A program made the position numbers and the translations under genes. Source: Bifidobacterium bifidum ATCC 29521 = JCM 1255 = DSM 20456 (GTDB taxonomy: Bacteria; Actinomycetota; Actinomycetes; Actinomycetales; Bifidobacteriaceae). Taken from it: 64,000 bases of DNA. Below are positions 34,802-43,419 of the stretch, in pieces. The stretch covers positions 1,116,001-1,180,000 of the forward strand of contig NZ_AP012323.1 in the NCBI RefSeq assembly GCF_001025135.1, given 5' to 3'. How positions within the stretch are numbered: the first letter of the stretch is position 1; each line of letters opens with the position of its first letter. The notes beneath the pieces are model-generated. The model saw nothing but the letters and a program-made list of their open reading frames with translations. It did not search any database and was not told the origin of the DNA.

Positions 34802-35303
34802 CTACGCGAAGGAACGTCCCTCGGGATTGTCCATCGCGGCGATGCGCACGATCGTCGGATCCTTAAGCATCTGGTTGGCGTGGCCCAATGGGCTCCACGC
34901 CTCGGTGATGGTGCCATGCGCCTGATCGTAGGCGCGCTGCCCGGCCTGCTGGAAGAAGGGGTACAGCTCTACTCGGTTGACGGCCGGCGTGACTCCGGTG
35001 GAGCGAATCAGCAAGTCGATATGACCCGGCAGGAAGTTGCTGACGCCGATGTGCTTGACGATGCCCTGCTTCTGCGCGTCGACGAGCGCCTGCCACGCCT
35101 CGACGGACTGGCCCTGCGACGGGTTGGGCCAATGAATCAGATACAGGTCGATGTAGTCGAGTCCCATGCGGGCCACGGACTCCTCGATCGTGACGCGCGC
35201 CTGATCGTACTGGTGATGACGGCCCGGCAGCTTCGACGCGACGATGATGTCCTCTCGCGGCACCTCTGATTCGCGGATAGCCTTGCCGACCACGCCCTCG
35301 TTC
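34802..35303 (-). pseudogene. Aldo/keto reductase, both ends lost
   Basis: The central barrel is clear: NEGVVGKAIRESEVPREDI, VASKLPG, the substrate-binding MGLDYIDLYLIHWP, IGVSNF, and NRVELYPFFQQ. But the N-terminus with the catalytic Asp-Tyr is missing and the coding sequence stops matching exactly where a 136-bp inverted-repeat element starts (35304). At the other end LKDPTIVRIA jumps directly to AMDNPEGRSFA, skipping the NADPH-binding segment (about 70 residues). No enzyme activity is expected. It lies convergent to the CMD gene. Confidence 0.85.
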
Positions 35304-35475
35304 GGACATCTATCTGCGTTTCGAGGGGTTGGTGCCCGAGTAGAGCCGGGCCGGAAACCGCATGATTCCAATGCGGGATGTCCCCGCATACTCCGGATAT
35401 CGCGTTTGGGCAACCCCTTGAAACGCAGATAGATGTTCCGAGAGCGCGAAATCAACCCCTCGAAGCGAAGATACC
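35304..35475. repeat. Inverted-repeat element at the aldo/keto reductase break, with a third partial copy
   Basis: The left arm 35304-35337 and right arm 35408-35439 are inverted copies (about 32 bp with one mismatch and small gaps), containing ATCTATCTGCGTTTC and a GGGGTTG tail. A third, weaker copy lies at 35452-35473. No reading frame fills the element, so it is MITE-like. Confidence 0.65.
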
Positions 35476-35775
35476 GGGTATCAGCCTGCCAGCGGAGGCA
35501 ATGAGGCACGGTAAAAACGGGTTATAGGCCAGAATGTGTGTGTCCGGGATAAGCCGTCACGTCTTGTGCTGACTGGTGCGTCGCCGGGTTGAATGTGGGT
35601 GCCGGGACCTTCGGGGCCGGCAGGCGGCTGCGCCGTATCGCGGTGGCGCTCATGCGCGTCGGGGGCGGTTCATCGCGGAACACGTGGTGGAACCGTGTTC
35701 GTGAAGTTCATGTCCCCCAAGTATGACGAAACGGGATTCCAGCGACTTGTAATCGTTGGGATCCCGCCATTCTTG
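35476..35775. other. Gene-free stretch between the repeat element and tRNA-Pro
   Basis: No supported gene. One plus-strand frame ends in a translation of the antisense of the tRNA and is a known type of artefact. A short frame (about 35608-35730) has coding-like composition but no start. Confidence 0.4.
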
Positions 35776-35849
<74 letters not shown>

Positions 35850-36107
35850 AACAGTGCGAAAAGCACCGAGAAGAGAATTTACCATATGACGTCAATAACG
35901 CAAAACAAGCGTGTCGCGACTCGGGTAATTCCCGACTATCACCTCGCAATAGGGAGACACCAGCTACATAGACGGCATGGCCCATCCAAGTCTTATCCAA
36001 GTTCCATCTGCGCATACCATTGCAGTGCGGCAGCCAGCCGCCCCACCCCGGATACCCCCATAATGGATACGTCTGCGGGATGATTGGCGAACGAAGCACC
36101 ACGCGAG

Positions 36108-36113
36108 TAGACT
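36108..36113 (+). promoter_or_regulatory. -10 box (TAGACT), leaderless-type, for the UDP-glucose pyrophosphorylase gene
   Basis: It lies exactly 6 nt before ATG 36120 with no Shine-Dalgarno. Confidence 0.45.
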
Positions 36114-36119
36114 ATAGGA

Positions 36120-37586
36120 ATGTTTGCCGAAGATCTGAAACGGACGGAGAAGATGACAGTGGACGATGTGTTCGAGCAGTCGGCGCAGAAGATGCGCGAG
36201 CAGGGCATGAGCGAGATCGCCATCTCGCAGTTCAGGCACGCATACCATGTGTGGGCCAGCGAGAAGGAGAGCGCGTGGATCCGCGAGGACACCGTCGAGC
36301 CGCTGCACGGCGTGCGGAGCTTCCATGACGTGTACAAGACCATCGATCATGACAAGGCAGTGCACGCGTTCGCCAAGACCGCATTCCTCAAGCTCAACGG
36401 CGGCCTGGGAACCTCGATGGGCCTGCAATGCGCGAAGTCGCTGCTGCCGGTGCGCCGCCACAAGGCTCGGCAGATGCGCTTCCTCGACATCATCCTCGGT
36501 CAGGTGCTCACCGCGCGCACGAGGCTGAACGTGCCTCTGCCGGTCACGTTCATGAACTCGTTCCGCACTTCGGATGACACGATGAAGGCACTGCGACACC
36601 AGCGCAAGTTCAAGCAGACCGACATCCCTCTGGAGATCATCCAGCATCAGGAGCCGAAGATCGACGCGGCCACCGGAGCGCCGGCATCTTGGCCGGCCAA
36701 CCCAGATCTGGAGTGGTGCCCGCCCGGCCACGGCGACCTGTTCTCGACGCTGCGGGAGTCCGGCCTGCTGGACACTCTGCTGGAGCATGGCTTCGAATAC
36801 CTGTTCATCTCGAACTCCGACAATCTGGGTGCGCGCCCGTCTCGCACGCTCGCCCAGTATTTCGAGGACACGGGCGCCCCGTTCATGGTCGAGGTCGCCA
36901 ATCGCACGTACGCGGACCGCAAGGGTGGCCATATCGTGCGCGACACGGCCACCGGCCGACTGATCCTGCGGGAGATGTCGCAGGTGCATCCTGACGACAA
37001 GGACGCGGCCCAGGACATCGCCAAGCACCCGTATTTCAACACGAACAACATCTGGGTGCGCATCGACGTGCTGCGCGACATGCTCGCCGAGCATGACGGC
37101 GTGCTGCCGCTTCCCGTCATCATCAACAACAAGACCGTCGACCCGATCGACCCCCAGTCCCCGGCGGTGGTCCAGCTGGAGACCGCGATGGGCGCGGCGA
37201 TCGGCCTGTTCGAAGGCGCGATCTGTGTGCAGGTGGACCGCATGCGGTTCCTGCCAGTGAAGACGACCAACGACCTGTTCATTATGCGTTCCGATCGGTT
37301 CCACCTTACGGACTCGTATGAGATGGAGGACGGCAACTACATTTTCCCGAACGTCGACCTCGATCCGCGGTACTACAAGAACATCGAGGACTTCAACGAA
37401 CGGTTCCCCTACAACGTGCCGTCGCTCGCCGCCGCGAACTCGGTCAGCATCAAGGGAGACTGGACATTCGGACGTGACGTCATCATGTTCGCCGACGCGC
37501 GTCTGGAGGATAGAAACGAGCCCAGTTACGTACCCAACGGCGAATACGTCGGACCGATGGGCATCGAGCCCGGTGATTGGGTGTGA
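36120..37586 (+). CDS. UTP-glucose-1-phosphate uridylyltransferase, eukaryote-type (UDPGP family)
   Basis: Makes UDP-glucose from UTP and glucose-1-phosphate, needed for galactose use by the Leloir and bifidobacterial lacto-N-biose routes. The nucleotide-binding loop FLKLNGGLGTSMG is at about residues 89-101. Other family marks are PVTFMNSFRTSDDT near residue 141, EWCPPGHGD near residue 199 and FISNSDNLGA near residue 236. At 488 residues it is the large UGP type rather than bacterial GalU. ATG 36120 is supported by the -10 box 6 nt upstream; ATG 36153 is a possible alternative. Confidence 0.92.
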   Translation: MFAEDLKRTEKMTVDDVFEQSAQKMREQGMSEIAISQFRHAYHVWASEKESAWIREDTVEPLHGVRSFHDVYKTIDHDKAVHAFAKTAFLKLNGGLGTSMGLQCAKSLLPVRRHKARQMRFLDIILGQVLTARTRLNVPLPVTFMNSFRTSDDTMKALRHQRKFKQTDIPLEIIQHQEPKIDAATGAPASWPANPDLEWCPPGHGDLFSTLRESGLLDTLLEHGFEYLFISNSDNLGARPSRTLAQYFEDTGAPFMVEVANRTYADRKGGHIVRDTATGRLILREMSQVHPDDKDAAQDIAKHPYFNTNNIWVRIDVLRDMLAEHDGVLPLPVIINNKTVDPIDPQSPAVVQLETAMGAAIGLFEGAICVQVDRMRFLPVKTTNDLFIMRSDRFHLTDSYEMEDGNYIFPNVDLDPRYYKNIEDFNERFPYNVPSLAAANSVSIKGDWTFGRDVIMFADARLEDRNEPSYVPNGEYVGPMGIEPGDWV

Positions 37587-37723
37587 TGTGTCCGCCGTAC
37601 GAAGAAAAAATACCTATTTTTGACAAAATGCGAGCTGCACACAACAAAACCCTCTATCATGGGATGTGGTGTGCGTGATACCCATGCATATTTAATTGGA
37701 ATGCTAACGATACGTGAGGACTA

Positions 37724-39661
37724 ATGGCAGAGGGATCGAACGGGAGACGCCGCTTTTCCGACAAATGGGGCAAACATGAGTTGGATGTGTTGGCCGTGCT
37801 GTCGTCTGCGTTTCCGCAGTGGCTGACCTCGCGGCAAATCGCCCAGCGCGTTAAGGCATATGCCGACTCCTACGGGGAACTTGCCGATCAGGCCGCGAAG
37901 GCCGCGTTCGCCAAGCAGTTCCAGCGCGACCGCGCCAAGCTCGCGGCAATGGGAATCGCCATCGAGTCACGCCAGCCTGAATACTCCTCGAAGTCCGAGG
38001 GACAGGACTTCGCGTCGTACCGACTGCAGCTCGGGGACGAGCCGCGCATCCGCCTGCGCTTCGAGCAGGAGGATCTGCCGGTTCTCGCCGCGGCCAACTA
38101 TCTCGCACGTTCGATTTCCGTATCGTCCACGCAATCGCAGACCGTGACGCCGCAGCATGTGTCCCGCACCACGCCAAGGGTGCCGCAGACGCCCATCCCC
38201 GGCCTCGGATTGGATTCCATCGCCCCGGGACTCGGCACGCAGACGATTCCGCCGGCTCTCGTGCGCGTCGTCGACTCCCGCCGTTTCGCGGCGACGGTCG
38301 ACGTGGACGGAGAGAACATCAACGTCGCCTACACCGATTCCGACGACCTCGCCATGTTCGTGCTCGAACATCCCAGCGCAGTGATCGTCAGCCCGCAGGA
38401 GGCCGTCGACGCCTTCAACCGTCGTCTCCAGGCGGCGTCAAACATGATGCTGGCCGACAGATCGTCGGACGATACCGGCAGCGCTACGGTCGCCACGCCC
38501 ACCATCACCAGCACGACCCCCGAGCCGGAGGACGCCGACCCCAAGAAAAACCACCAGAAGAAGTCCGGGACCTCGTTCCAGACCGGCAGCGAGGTCGACC
38601 GCAGACTGCGCCTGATGCTCTTCCTGTCCGCCCACCTCGGTGAGGAATTCTCCCTCGCGGAACTCGCGGAGCGCTTCATCGGCAGGCCCAAGTCGGATGA
38701 CGAGCTCAAGAAATACGTCAACGTGATCCACAAAGACATCAACACGCTGACCACGGTCTCCGACGACGGCGAGATGGCCGGAAGCCAGTTCTTCGACATC
38801 GATTGGTCGCTGCTTGACGCCGAAGGCATCGTGTCCGCGACGAATTCGCTCGGACTGGAACGCCTCGCCGGCATCTCCCCGCAATACCTGAGCATGCTCA
38901 CCGCTTCGGTGAGCTACCTCGCGCATTCGCCGCTGCTGCCGGAGGCGCAGCGCACGCAGGCGGCCTCGCTGTATCAGCGTCTGCGCCAGCTGGTCAAGCC
39001 GGGGGAGACCCCTTGGCTGAGCCTGACCGGCTACGAGCTGGAGCCCCACTGCTTCTCCGTCGTCAAGCGCGCGATCTCCACCGAATCGCTGCTCGACATG
39101 GAGTACACGGACGGCGCGGGACGGACCCGCCGCAAGGTCGTCGCCCCCTCCAAGATCTTCGTGGATGAGGGCGTCTACTATGCCGCCGTCTGGACCGACG
39201 TGCTGGACTCCACTCCGGAGGACCGGCGCAAGTTCGTCTCACGCGACCAGCTCATCAACAAGGCGAACGGCAAGCCCCGCACATGGCAGGTGCTCCGGCT
39301 CGCCCGCATCGAGCACGCCGAGGTCATCGCTCCGGTCAAGCACGTGGACATTCCCGACATGCCGGTGAGCGAGTTGCGCAAGTGGAGCTTCGACAACGGC
39401 ACTCCGGCCGTGTTCATCACGGATCAGCCGGATCTTCCGTTCATCAAGTCGATGCCGGGAGCCACCGTCGAGCCGTGCAGCCCGGGCGAGAAGGTGCATA
39501 TCATCGTGTCGTCCGATTCCTGGTTCGTCGCCTTCTGCATCGCCCATGCACGTCACATCACCGCGGTCGCACCCGAGACCCTGCGCACGATGATCGTCGC
39601 CCGTGCGCAGCGCGAGCTCAGCCTCGGCACACGTGAAGAAGACACCCCGGAAGAGGAGTGA
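37724..39661 (+). CDS. Fused PafB-PafC-type WYL-domain transcription regulator
   Basis: 645 residues with two winged-helix/WYL halves. The N-terminal HTH is at about 15-80 (ELDVLAVLSSAFPQWLTSRQIAQRV), a first degenerate WYL-like part at 115-235, then a low-complexity Thr/Pro/Asp/Lys linker at 255-285. The second HTH is at about 290-370 (RLRLMLFLSAHLGEEFSLAELAERF), with the WYL domain at about 440-535. In mycobacteria PafB and PafC are separate and together activate the LexA-independent DNA-damage response; in some actinobacteria they are fused. The order pafBC, small membrane protein, helY mirrors the mycobacterial locus. The start follows GTGAGGACTA. Confidence 0.8.
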   Translation: MAEGSNGRRRFSDKWGKHELDVLAVLSSAFPQWLTSRQIAQRVKAYADSYGELADQAAKAAFAKQFQRDRAKLAAMGIAIESRQPEYSSKSEGQDFASYRLQLGDEPRIRLRFEQEDLPVLAAANYLARSISVSSTQSQTVTPQHVSRTTPRVPQTPIPGLGLDSIAPGLGTQTIPPALVRVVDSRRFAATVDVDGENINVAYTDSDDLAMFVLEHPSAVIVSPQEAVDAFNRRLQAASNMMLADRSSDDTGSATVATPTITSTTPEPEDADPKKNHQKKSGTSFQTGSEVDRRLRLMLFLSAHLGEEFSLAELAERFIGRPKSDDELKKYVNVIHKDINTLTTVSDDGEMAGSQFFDIDWSLLDAEGIVSATNSLGLERLAGISPQYLSMLTASVSYLAHSPLLPEAQRTQAASLYQRLRQLVKPGETPWLSLTGYELEPHCFSVVKRAISTESLLDMEYTDGAGRTRRKVVAPSKIFVDEGVYYAAVWTDVLDSTPEDRRKFVSRDQLINKANGKPRTWQVLRLARIEHAEVIAPVKHVDIPDMPVSELRKWSFDNGTPAVFITDQPDLPFIKSMPGATVEPCSPGEKVHIIVSSDSWFVAFCIAHARHITAVAPETLRTMIVARAQRELSLGTREEDTPEEE

Positions 39662-39665
39662 TCTC

Positions 39666-39992
39666 ATGCCCTGGTGGATCTGGCTCATTCTCTCGCTGTT
39701 CATGCTGGCGATGATCGTGGCGGGCATCGCATACGCCGCCCTTCACGGCTTCAGGGCGTTGAACGGCATTGCGGAGATCGGCAGCCGTCTCGGCAAGCCC
39801 CTCTCCGAGCTCGCGGACGTTCCGCAGGGTGCGGACGCGCGCGAGCCGCTCGCCCCTCCGACATTCACCCAACCGTTGAACAGCGCCATCAGCCGGTATG
39901 ACGATGCACAGGTCGACGTCATCAGGTGCCGGAACGCGAAGCGCGAACGTCACGCGCGTGCGTGGGCGCGGTGGTCACGCTTCAACCGTTGA
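39666..39992 (+). CDS. Small single-pass membrane protein between pafBC and helY (108 aa)
   Basis: Residues 1-26 form an N-terminal membrane helix (MPWWIWLILSLFMLAMIVAGIAYAA), followed by an amphipathic stretch (HGFRALNGIAEIGSRLGKPLSEL), a Pro/acidic segment and a basic C-terminal helix (RNAKRERHARAWARWSRFNR). The start follows GAGGAGTGATCTC and begins 4 bp after the pafBC stop, so it is in the operon. It occupies the position of tatA/tatC in mycobacteria but lacks the TatA Phe-Gly hinge; I do not assign it to Tat. No function is known. Confidence 0.7.
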   Translation: MPWWIWLILSLFMLAMIVAGIAYAALHGFRALNGIAEIGSRLGKPLSELADVPQGADAREPLAPPTFTQPLNSAISRYDDAQVDVIRCRNAKRERHARAWARWSRFNR

Positions 39993-40100
39993 CGGACTGC
40001 GGCTGCAAGCTGTGGCGCGGCCCGCGGCATCGTCTCATGCACGCAGGCGAATACGAGAATCCGACGGCGATGGCCGTCTGTGACGAACGGGGTTTCACGC

Positions 40101-42659
40101 ATGGTCAAACATCAGCGCAATCATTCGGCGGCGGATCGACCCGGCCCATCGCCTTCCCAGCGGTATGCCGCATTCCAGAAGCGTCAGGCGCATAACGCGA
40201 GCGTCGCCGCGCGTTTCGCAGCCACGCTGCCGTTCGACCTGGACGATTTCCAGCAGGACGCGATAGACGCGTTGGAGCGGGGGGAGAACGTGCTCGTCGC
40301 GGCCCCGACGGGCGCAGGCAAGACCGTGGTGGCCGACTTCGCGATGTATCTGGCCCGCGAGCGCAATGTCAAGGCGTTCTATACCACGCCGATCAAGGCG
40401 TTGAGCAACCAGAAGTACCATGACCTGACCGCCGTTTACGGTGCCGACCACGTCGGGCTGCTGACGGGCGACATCTCGATCAACTCCGAAGCCGACATCG
40501 TCGTCATGACGACCGAGGTACTGCGCAACATGCTCTACGAGCATTCGACCACGCTCAACGCGCTGCGGTTCGTCATACTCGACGAGGTTCATTACCTCGC
40601 CGACCGGTTCCGCGGCCCGGTCTGGGAGGAGGTCATCATCCATCTTCCCCGGCAGGTCAGCGTCATCGGATTGTCCGCCACGGTCTCCAATGTCGAGGAT
40701 TTCTCGTCCTGGATATCCTCCGTCCGCGGCGACACTAAGCTGGTGGTCTCCGAGCGCCGTCCCGTCCCGCTGGAGCAGCATGTGCTCGTGCAGGCCGACG
40801 ACCACACCGAGCCGGAGCTGCTCGACCTGTACCGGCGTGACGCCCAGGGCGAGCAGACCACCAAGCTCAACGCGCGCCTGATCGACCGGCTCGATCAGCT
40901 TGACCGTCAGGCGGCGCGCCGCCGCGGCGCCGAGAACTCACGCTCCCGTGGCCGCGGCCATTCGCGGGGCCACGTGCCGGCGCAGCGCCACACGCCCAAG
41001 CGCTGGGCGGTGGTCGACGAGCTCAACTATCTCGACATGCTTCCCGGCATCTATTTCATATTCTCGCGCAACGGCTGCGATCAGGCCGTCGAGCAGTGCA
41101 TCAATGCGGGGCTGGAACTCACCACCGAGGACGAGATGCGGCGCATCCGCGCCATCGTCGACGAGATGGTCGCCGGGCAGTTGAGCCAGGAGGATCTCAA
41201 GGCGTTGCAGTTCTCCCGGTTCAGGTTCGCGCTGGAGGAGGGCTTCGCGTCCCATCACGCCGGCATGGTCGCGCTGTTCCGGCAGATAGTCGAACGCCTG
41301 TTTGAAGAGGGACTTGTGAAGATGGTCTTCGCGACGGAGACGCTCGCGCTGGGCATCAACATGCCTGCGCGCTGCGTCATCGTCGAAAAGCTGGAGAAGT
41401 TCAACGGCAGCGGGCATGTGCCGCTGACACCGGGGGAGTTCACCCAGCTGACCGGCCGCGCCGGCCGTCGCGGCATCGATACGATCGGACACGCGATCGT
41501 CGTCGACCATCGCGATTTCGTACCTGCGACCGCCGCCGCATTGTCCAGCAAGCGCGTCTACCCGCTGCATTCGAGCTTCCATGCCACGTTCAACATGGCC
41601 GTCAATCTGCTCAACACCAGCGACTACGAGACGACTCGCGCCACGCTGGACCATTCCTTCGCCCAGTGGGAGGCCAACGAGTCGGCCTGGCAGCTCGAAT
41701 CGCAACTGACCACGCTGAAACAGGCGTTGAACGGCTATGAGCAGGCATTCCACTGCGAGTACGGGGATTTCGCGTCTCTGATGCGCATCCGCATGGAGCT
41801 GTCCGACCTGGAGAAGAACGGCCGGCGCAAGCTCAAGCAGACCGCCTTCCCGACCGACGAGCAGCGCAAGAACACGTTCCGCGAGCTGGACCAGTCCATC
41901 GAGACCCTGAAGAAGCGCGACCGCGAACATCCGTGCCGGCAGTGCCCCGACATGCAGCAGCATATGAAATGGGGCCATCGCTGGATTCGCGAGATGCGCG
42001 AATACGAGCGGGTGCAGCACAGGTACGAGTCGCGCACCGGATCCGTGGCCCGGCAGTTCGACCGTATCTGCTCCATCCTGGAACAGCTGGGATACGTGAA
42101 GCGCGACGGGACGGACATGCGATTGAGCGAGCAGGGGCAACTGCTGCGCCACATCTACAGCGAGCAGGACATCGTGCTTGCCGAAGCGCTGGAACGCGGC
42201 ATGTTCGACCATCTGACGGCGCGACAGCTCGCCGCGGTGCTCTCCGCCCTGGTGTTCGAAGCCAGGGGAGGCACCGGGGGAGAACCGAGGCGCTGGCCCG
42301 GCGGCATCCAAGGCCCGGTCGCCCAGACTTCGCAATCTTTGGACCGTCTGCATGCGCAGCTCACGATGCTGTGCGAGGATGAAGGGCTTGACGACCTGCA
42401 GCAACTCGACTTCGGCATCGTCGACATCATGTACGACTGGGCTAGCGGCAACAGTCTGGCATATGTGCTGCATGACCGGGACATGACCGGCGGCGATTTC
42501 GTACGCAACGCGAAGCGTCTGTCCGACATCCTCCAGCAGATCTCGGCGGCAGAGCCGTATCTGCCGCAGGGGAGCGCGCACCTCGCCCAGGTCGCGCACG
42601 AGGCCATGGAACTGGTCAACCGCGGCATCGTCGCCTATTCGGGCATCGGCGAGGGCTGA
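40101..42659 (+). CDS. helY: Ski2-like DEVH-box helicase (HelY)
   Basis: An RNA/DNA helicase of 852 residues. RecA domain 1 has the Q-like FDLDDFQQDAIDAL, Walker A AAPTGAGKTVVADFA near residue 65, TTPIKALSNQKY, the DEVH box ILDEVHYLADRF near residue 160 and motif III GLSATVSN. RecA domain 2 has ATETLALGINMPAR near residue 410 and QLTGRAGRRGID near residue 450. A CxxC pair (HPCRQCPD) lies near residue 610, and a C-terminal helical DSHCT domain ends the protein. I use ATG 40101; a GTG at 40080 has no better site. It is downstream of pafBC, as in mycobacteria, so a role in the damage response is plausible. Confidence 0.92.
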   Translation: MVKHQRNHSAADRPGPSPSQRYAAFQKRQAHNASVAARFAATLPFDLDDFQQDAIDALERGENVLVAAPTGAGKTVVADFAMYLARERNVKAFYTTPIKALSNQKYHDLTAVYGADHVGLLTGDISINSEADIVVMTTEVLRNMLYEHSTTLNALRFVILDEVHYLADRFRGPVWEEVIIHLPRQVSVIGLSATVSNVEDFSSWISSVRGDTKLVVSERRPVPLEQHVLVQADDHTEPELLDLYRRDAQGEQTTKLNARLIDRLDQLDRQAARRRGAENSRSRGRGHSRGHVPAQRHTPKRWAVVDELNYLDMLPGIYFIFSRNGCDQAVEQCINAGLELTTEDEMRRIRAIVDEMVAGQLSQEDLKALQFSRFRFALEEGFASHHAGMVALFRQIVERLFEEGLVKMVFATETLALGINMPARCVIVEKLEKFNGSGHVPLTPGEFTQLTGRAGRRGIDTIGHAIVVDHRDFVPATAAALSSKRVYPLHSSFHATFNMAVNLLNTSDYETTRATLDHSFAQWEANESAWQLESQLTTLKQALNGYEQAFHCEYGDFASLMRIRMELSDLEKNGRRKLKQTAFPTDEQRKNTFRELDQSIETLKKRDREHPCRQCPDMQQHMKWGHRWIREMREYERVQHRYESRTGSVARQFDRICSILEQLGYVKRDGTDMRLSEQGQLLRHIYSEQDIVLAEALERGMFDHLTARQLAAVLSALVFEARGGTGGEPRRWPGGIQGPVAQTSQSLDRLHAQLTMLCEDEGLDDLQQLDFGIVDIMYDWASGNSLAYVLHDRDMTGGDFVRNAKRLSDILQQISAAEPYLPQGSAHLAQVAHEAMELVNRGIVAYSGIGEG

Positions 42660-42696
42660 CGGAATCGTCGCAGGCGGCAAGGCAGGAACGGAACGG

Positions 42697-42722
42697 GGAA
42701 TATACGACTCGTCCGAACTGTT
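42697..42722 (+). promoter_or_regulatory. Sigma-R/SigH-type promoter of rbpA (GGAAT-N18-GTT)
   Basis: GGAAT at 42697-42701 and GTT at 42720-42722 are separated by exactly 18 nt, the published consensus of the thiol-oxidative-stress sigma factor SigR of Streptomyces, whose regulon includes rbpA. It lies about 60 bp before the rbpA start. Confidence 0.65.
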
Positions 42723-42782
42723 TTGTAGCGTGATAATAGTTTCCGGGAAAGATCGACAAGAAAGACCACAAGGAGGAACGTC

Positions 42783-43130
42783 ATGGCGGAACGCAGCCTA
42801 CGCGGTATGAGCATCGGCGCGAAATCACTGGAATCCGACGACAACGTGGACTTCGCCGCACGCAGCGAGGTGGCGTACATCTGTCCCAAGGGACACCGGA
42901 CCATCCTGCCGTTCGCCGAGGGCGCCGAAATCCCCGACGAGTGGGAATGCCGCTGCGGCACCATCGCGCACCGCGAGGGCGACGGCGACGAGGAGGCCAA
43001 CGAGATCGCCAAGCCCACCAGGACCCACTGGGACATGCTGCTGGAGCGTCGCAGCGAGGACGAACTGAAGAAGCTGCTGGACAAGCGTCTTGAAATGCAC
43101 CACAGCGGCTGGATTCCCGACTACGAGTAA
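42783..43130 (+). CDS. rbpA: RNA polymerase-binding protein RbpA
   Basis: An actinobacteria-specific factor that binds the beta subunit and sigma-A and stabilises the open promoter complex. The 115-residue length is normal. The N-terminal tail is MAERSLRGMSIGAKSLESDD; the core domain has ICPKGHRT (Cys34, His38) and WECRCG (Cys56, Cys58); the C-terminal sigma-interaction domain contains RTHWDMLLERRSEDELKKLL with the conserved THWDMLLERR. The start follows AAGGAGGAACGTC. The SigR-type promoter upstream agrees with known control in Streptomyces. Confidence 0.97.
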   Translation: MAERSLRGMSIGAKSLESDDNVDFAARSEVAYICPKGHRTILPFAEGAEIPDEWECRCGTIAHREGDGDEEANEIAKPTRTHWDMLLERRSEDELKKLLDKRLEMHHSGWIPDYE

Positions 43131-43140
43131 GGGGAGAGGC

Positions 43141-43416
43141 ATGTCTCAGCATCAGGTCACGACCCGGCAGCGCAGGAACGTGGTGCTGCTCGACCTTGAC
43201 GGTACGTTGACGCAATCGGACCCGGGCATCATCGCCTGCGCCACCAAGGCGTTCGAGGAGCTCAGCCTGCCGGTTCCCGACGATCAGGAGATGCACCGGT
43301 TCATCGGACCGGCCATCATCGAGTCGTTCAGACGCAACCATATGCCGGACGAGCTGCTGGACCTCAAGCGGTGGCGGCATCAGGACGAGATCGATGCGGT
43401 GGCGGAAGGGGAATGA
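43141..43416 (+). pseudogene. HAD phosphatase, truncated by internal deletion (91 codons)
   Basis: The N-terminus is that of a phosphoglycolate phosphatase-like HAD: VVLLDLDGTLTQSDPGIIACATKAFEELSLP, with the DxD nucleophile pair, then cap-domain sequence to HMPDELLD. At residue 73 it jumps to LKRWRHQDEIDAVAEGE and stops. Intact relatives are about 220-260 residues, so motifs II-IV are lost and a large in-frame deletion is inferred. A good ribosome site (GGGGAGAGGC) is still present. It lies 10 bp after rbpA. Confidence 0.75.
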
Positions 43417-43419
43417 GCG

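Noticed and set aside
39666..39992. TatA, because of its position next to pafBC and helY
   Set aside because: The protein has an N-terminal membrane helix and amphipathic stretch but no Phe-Gly hinge, and no TatC is nearby.
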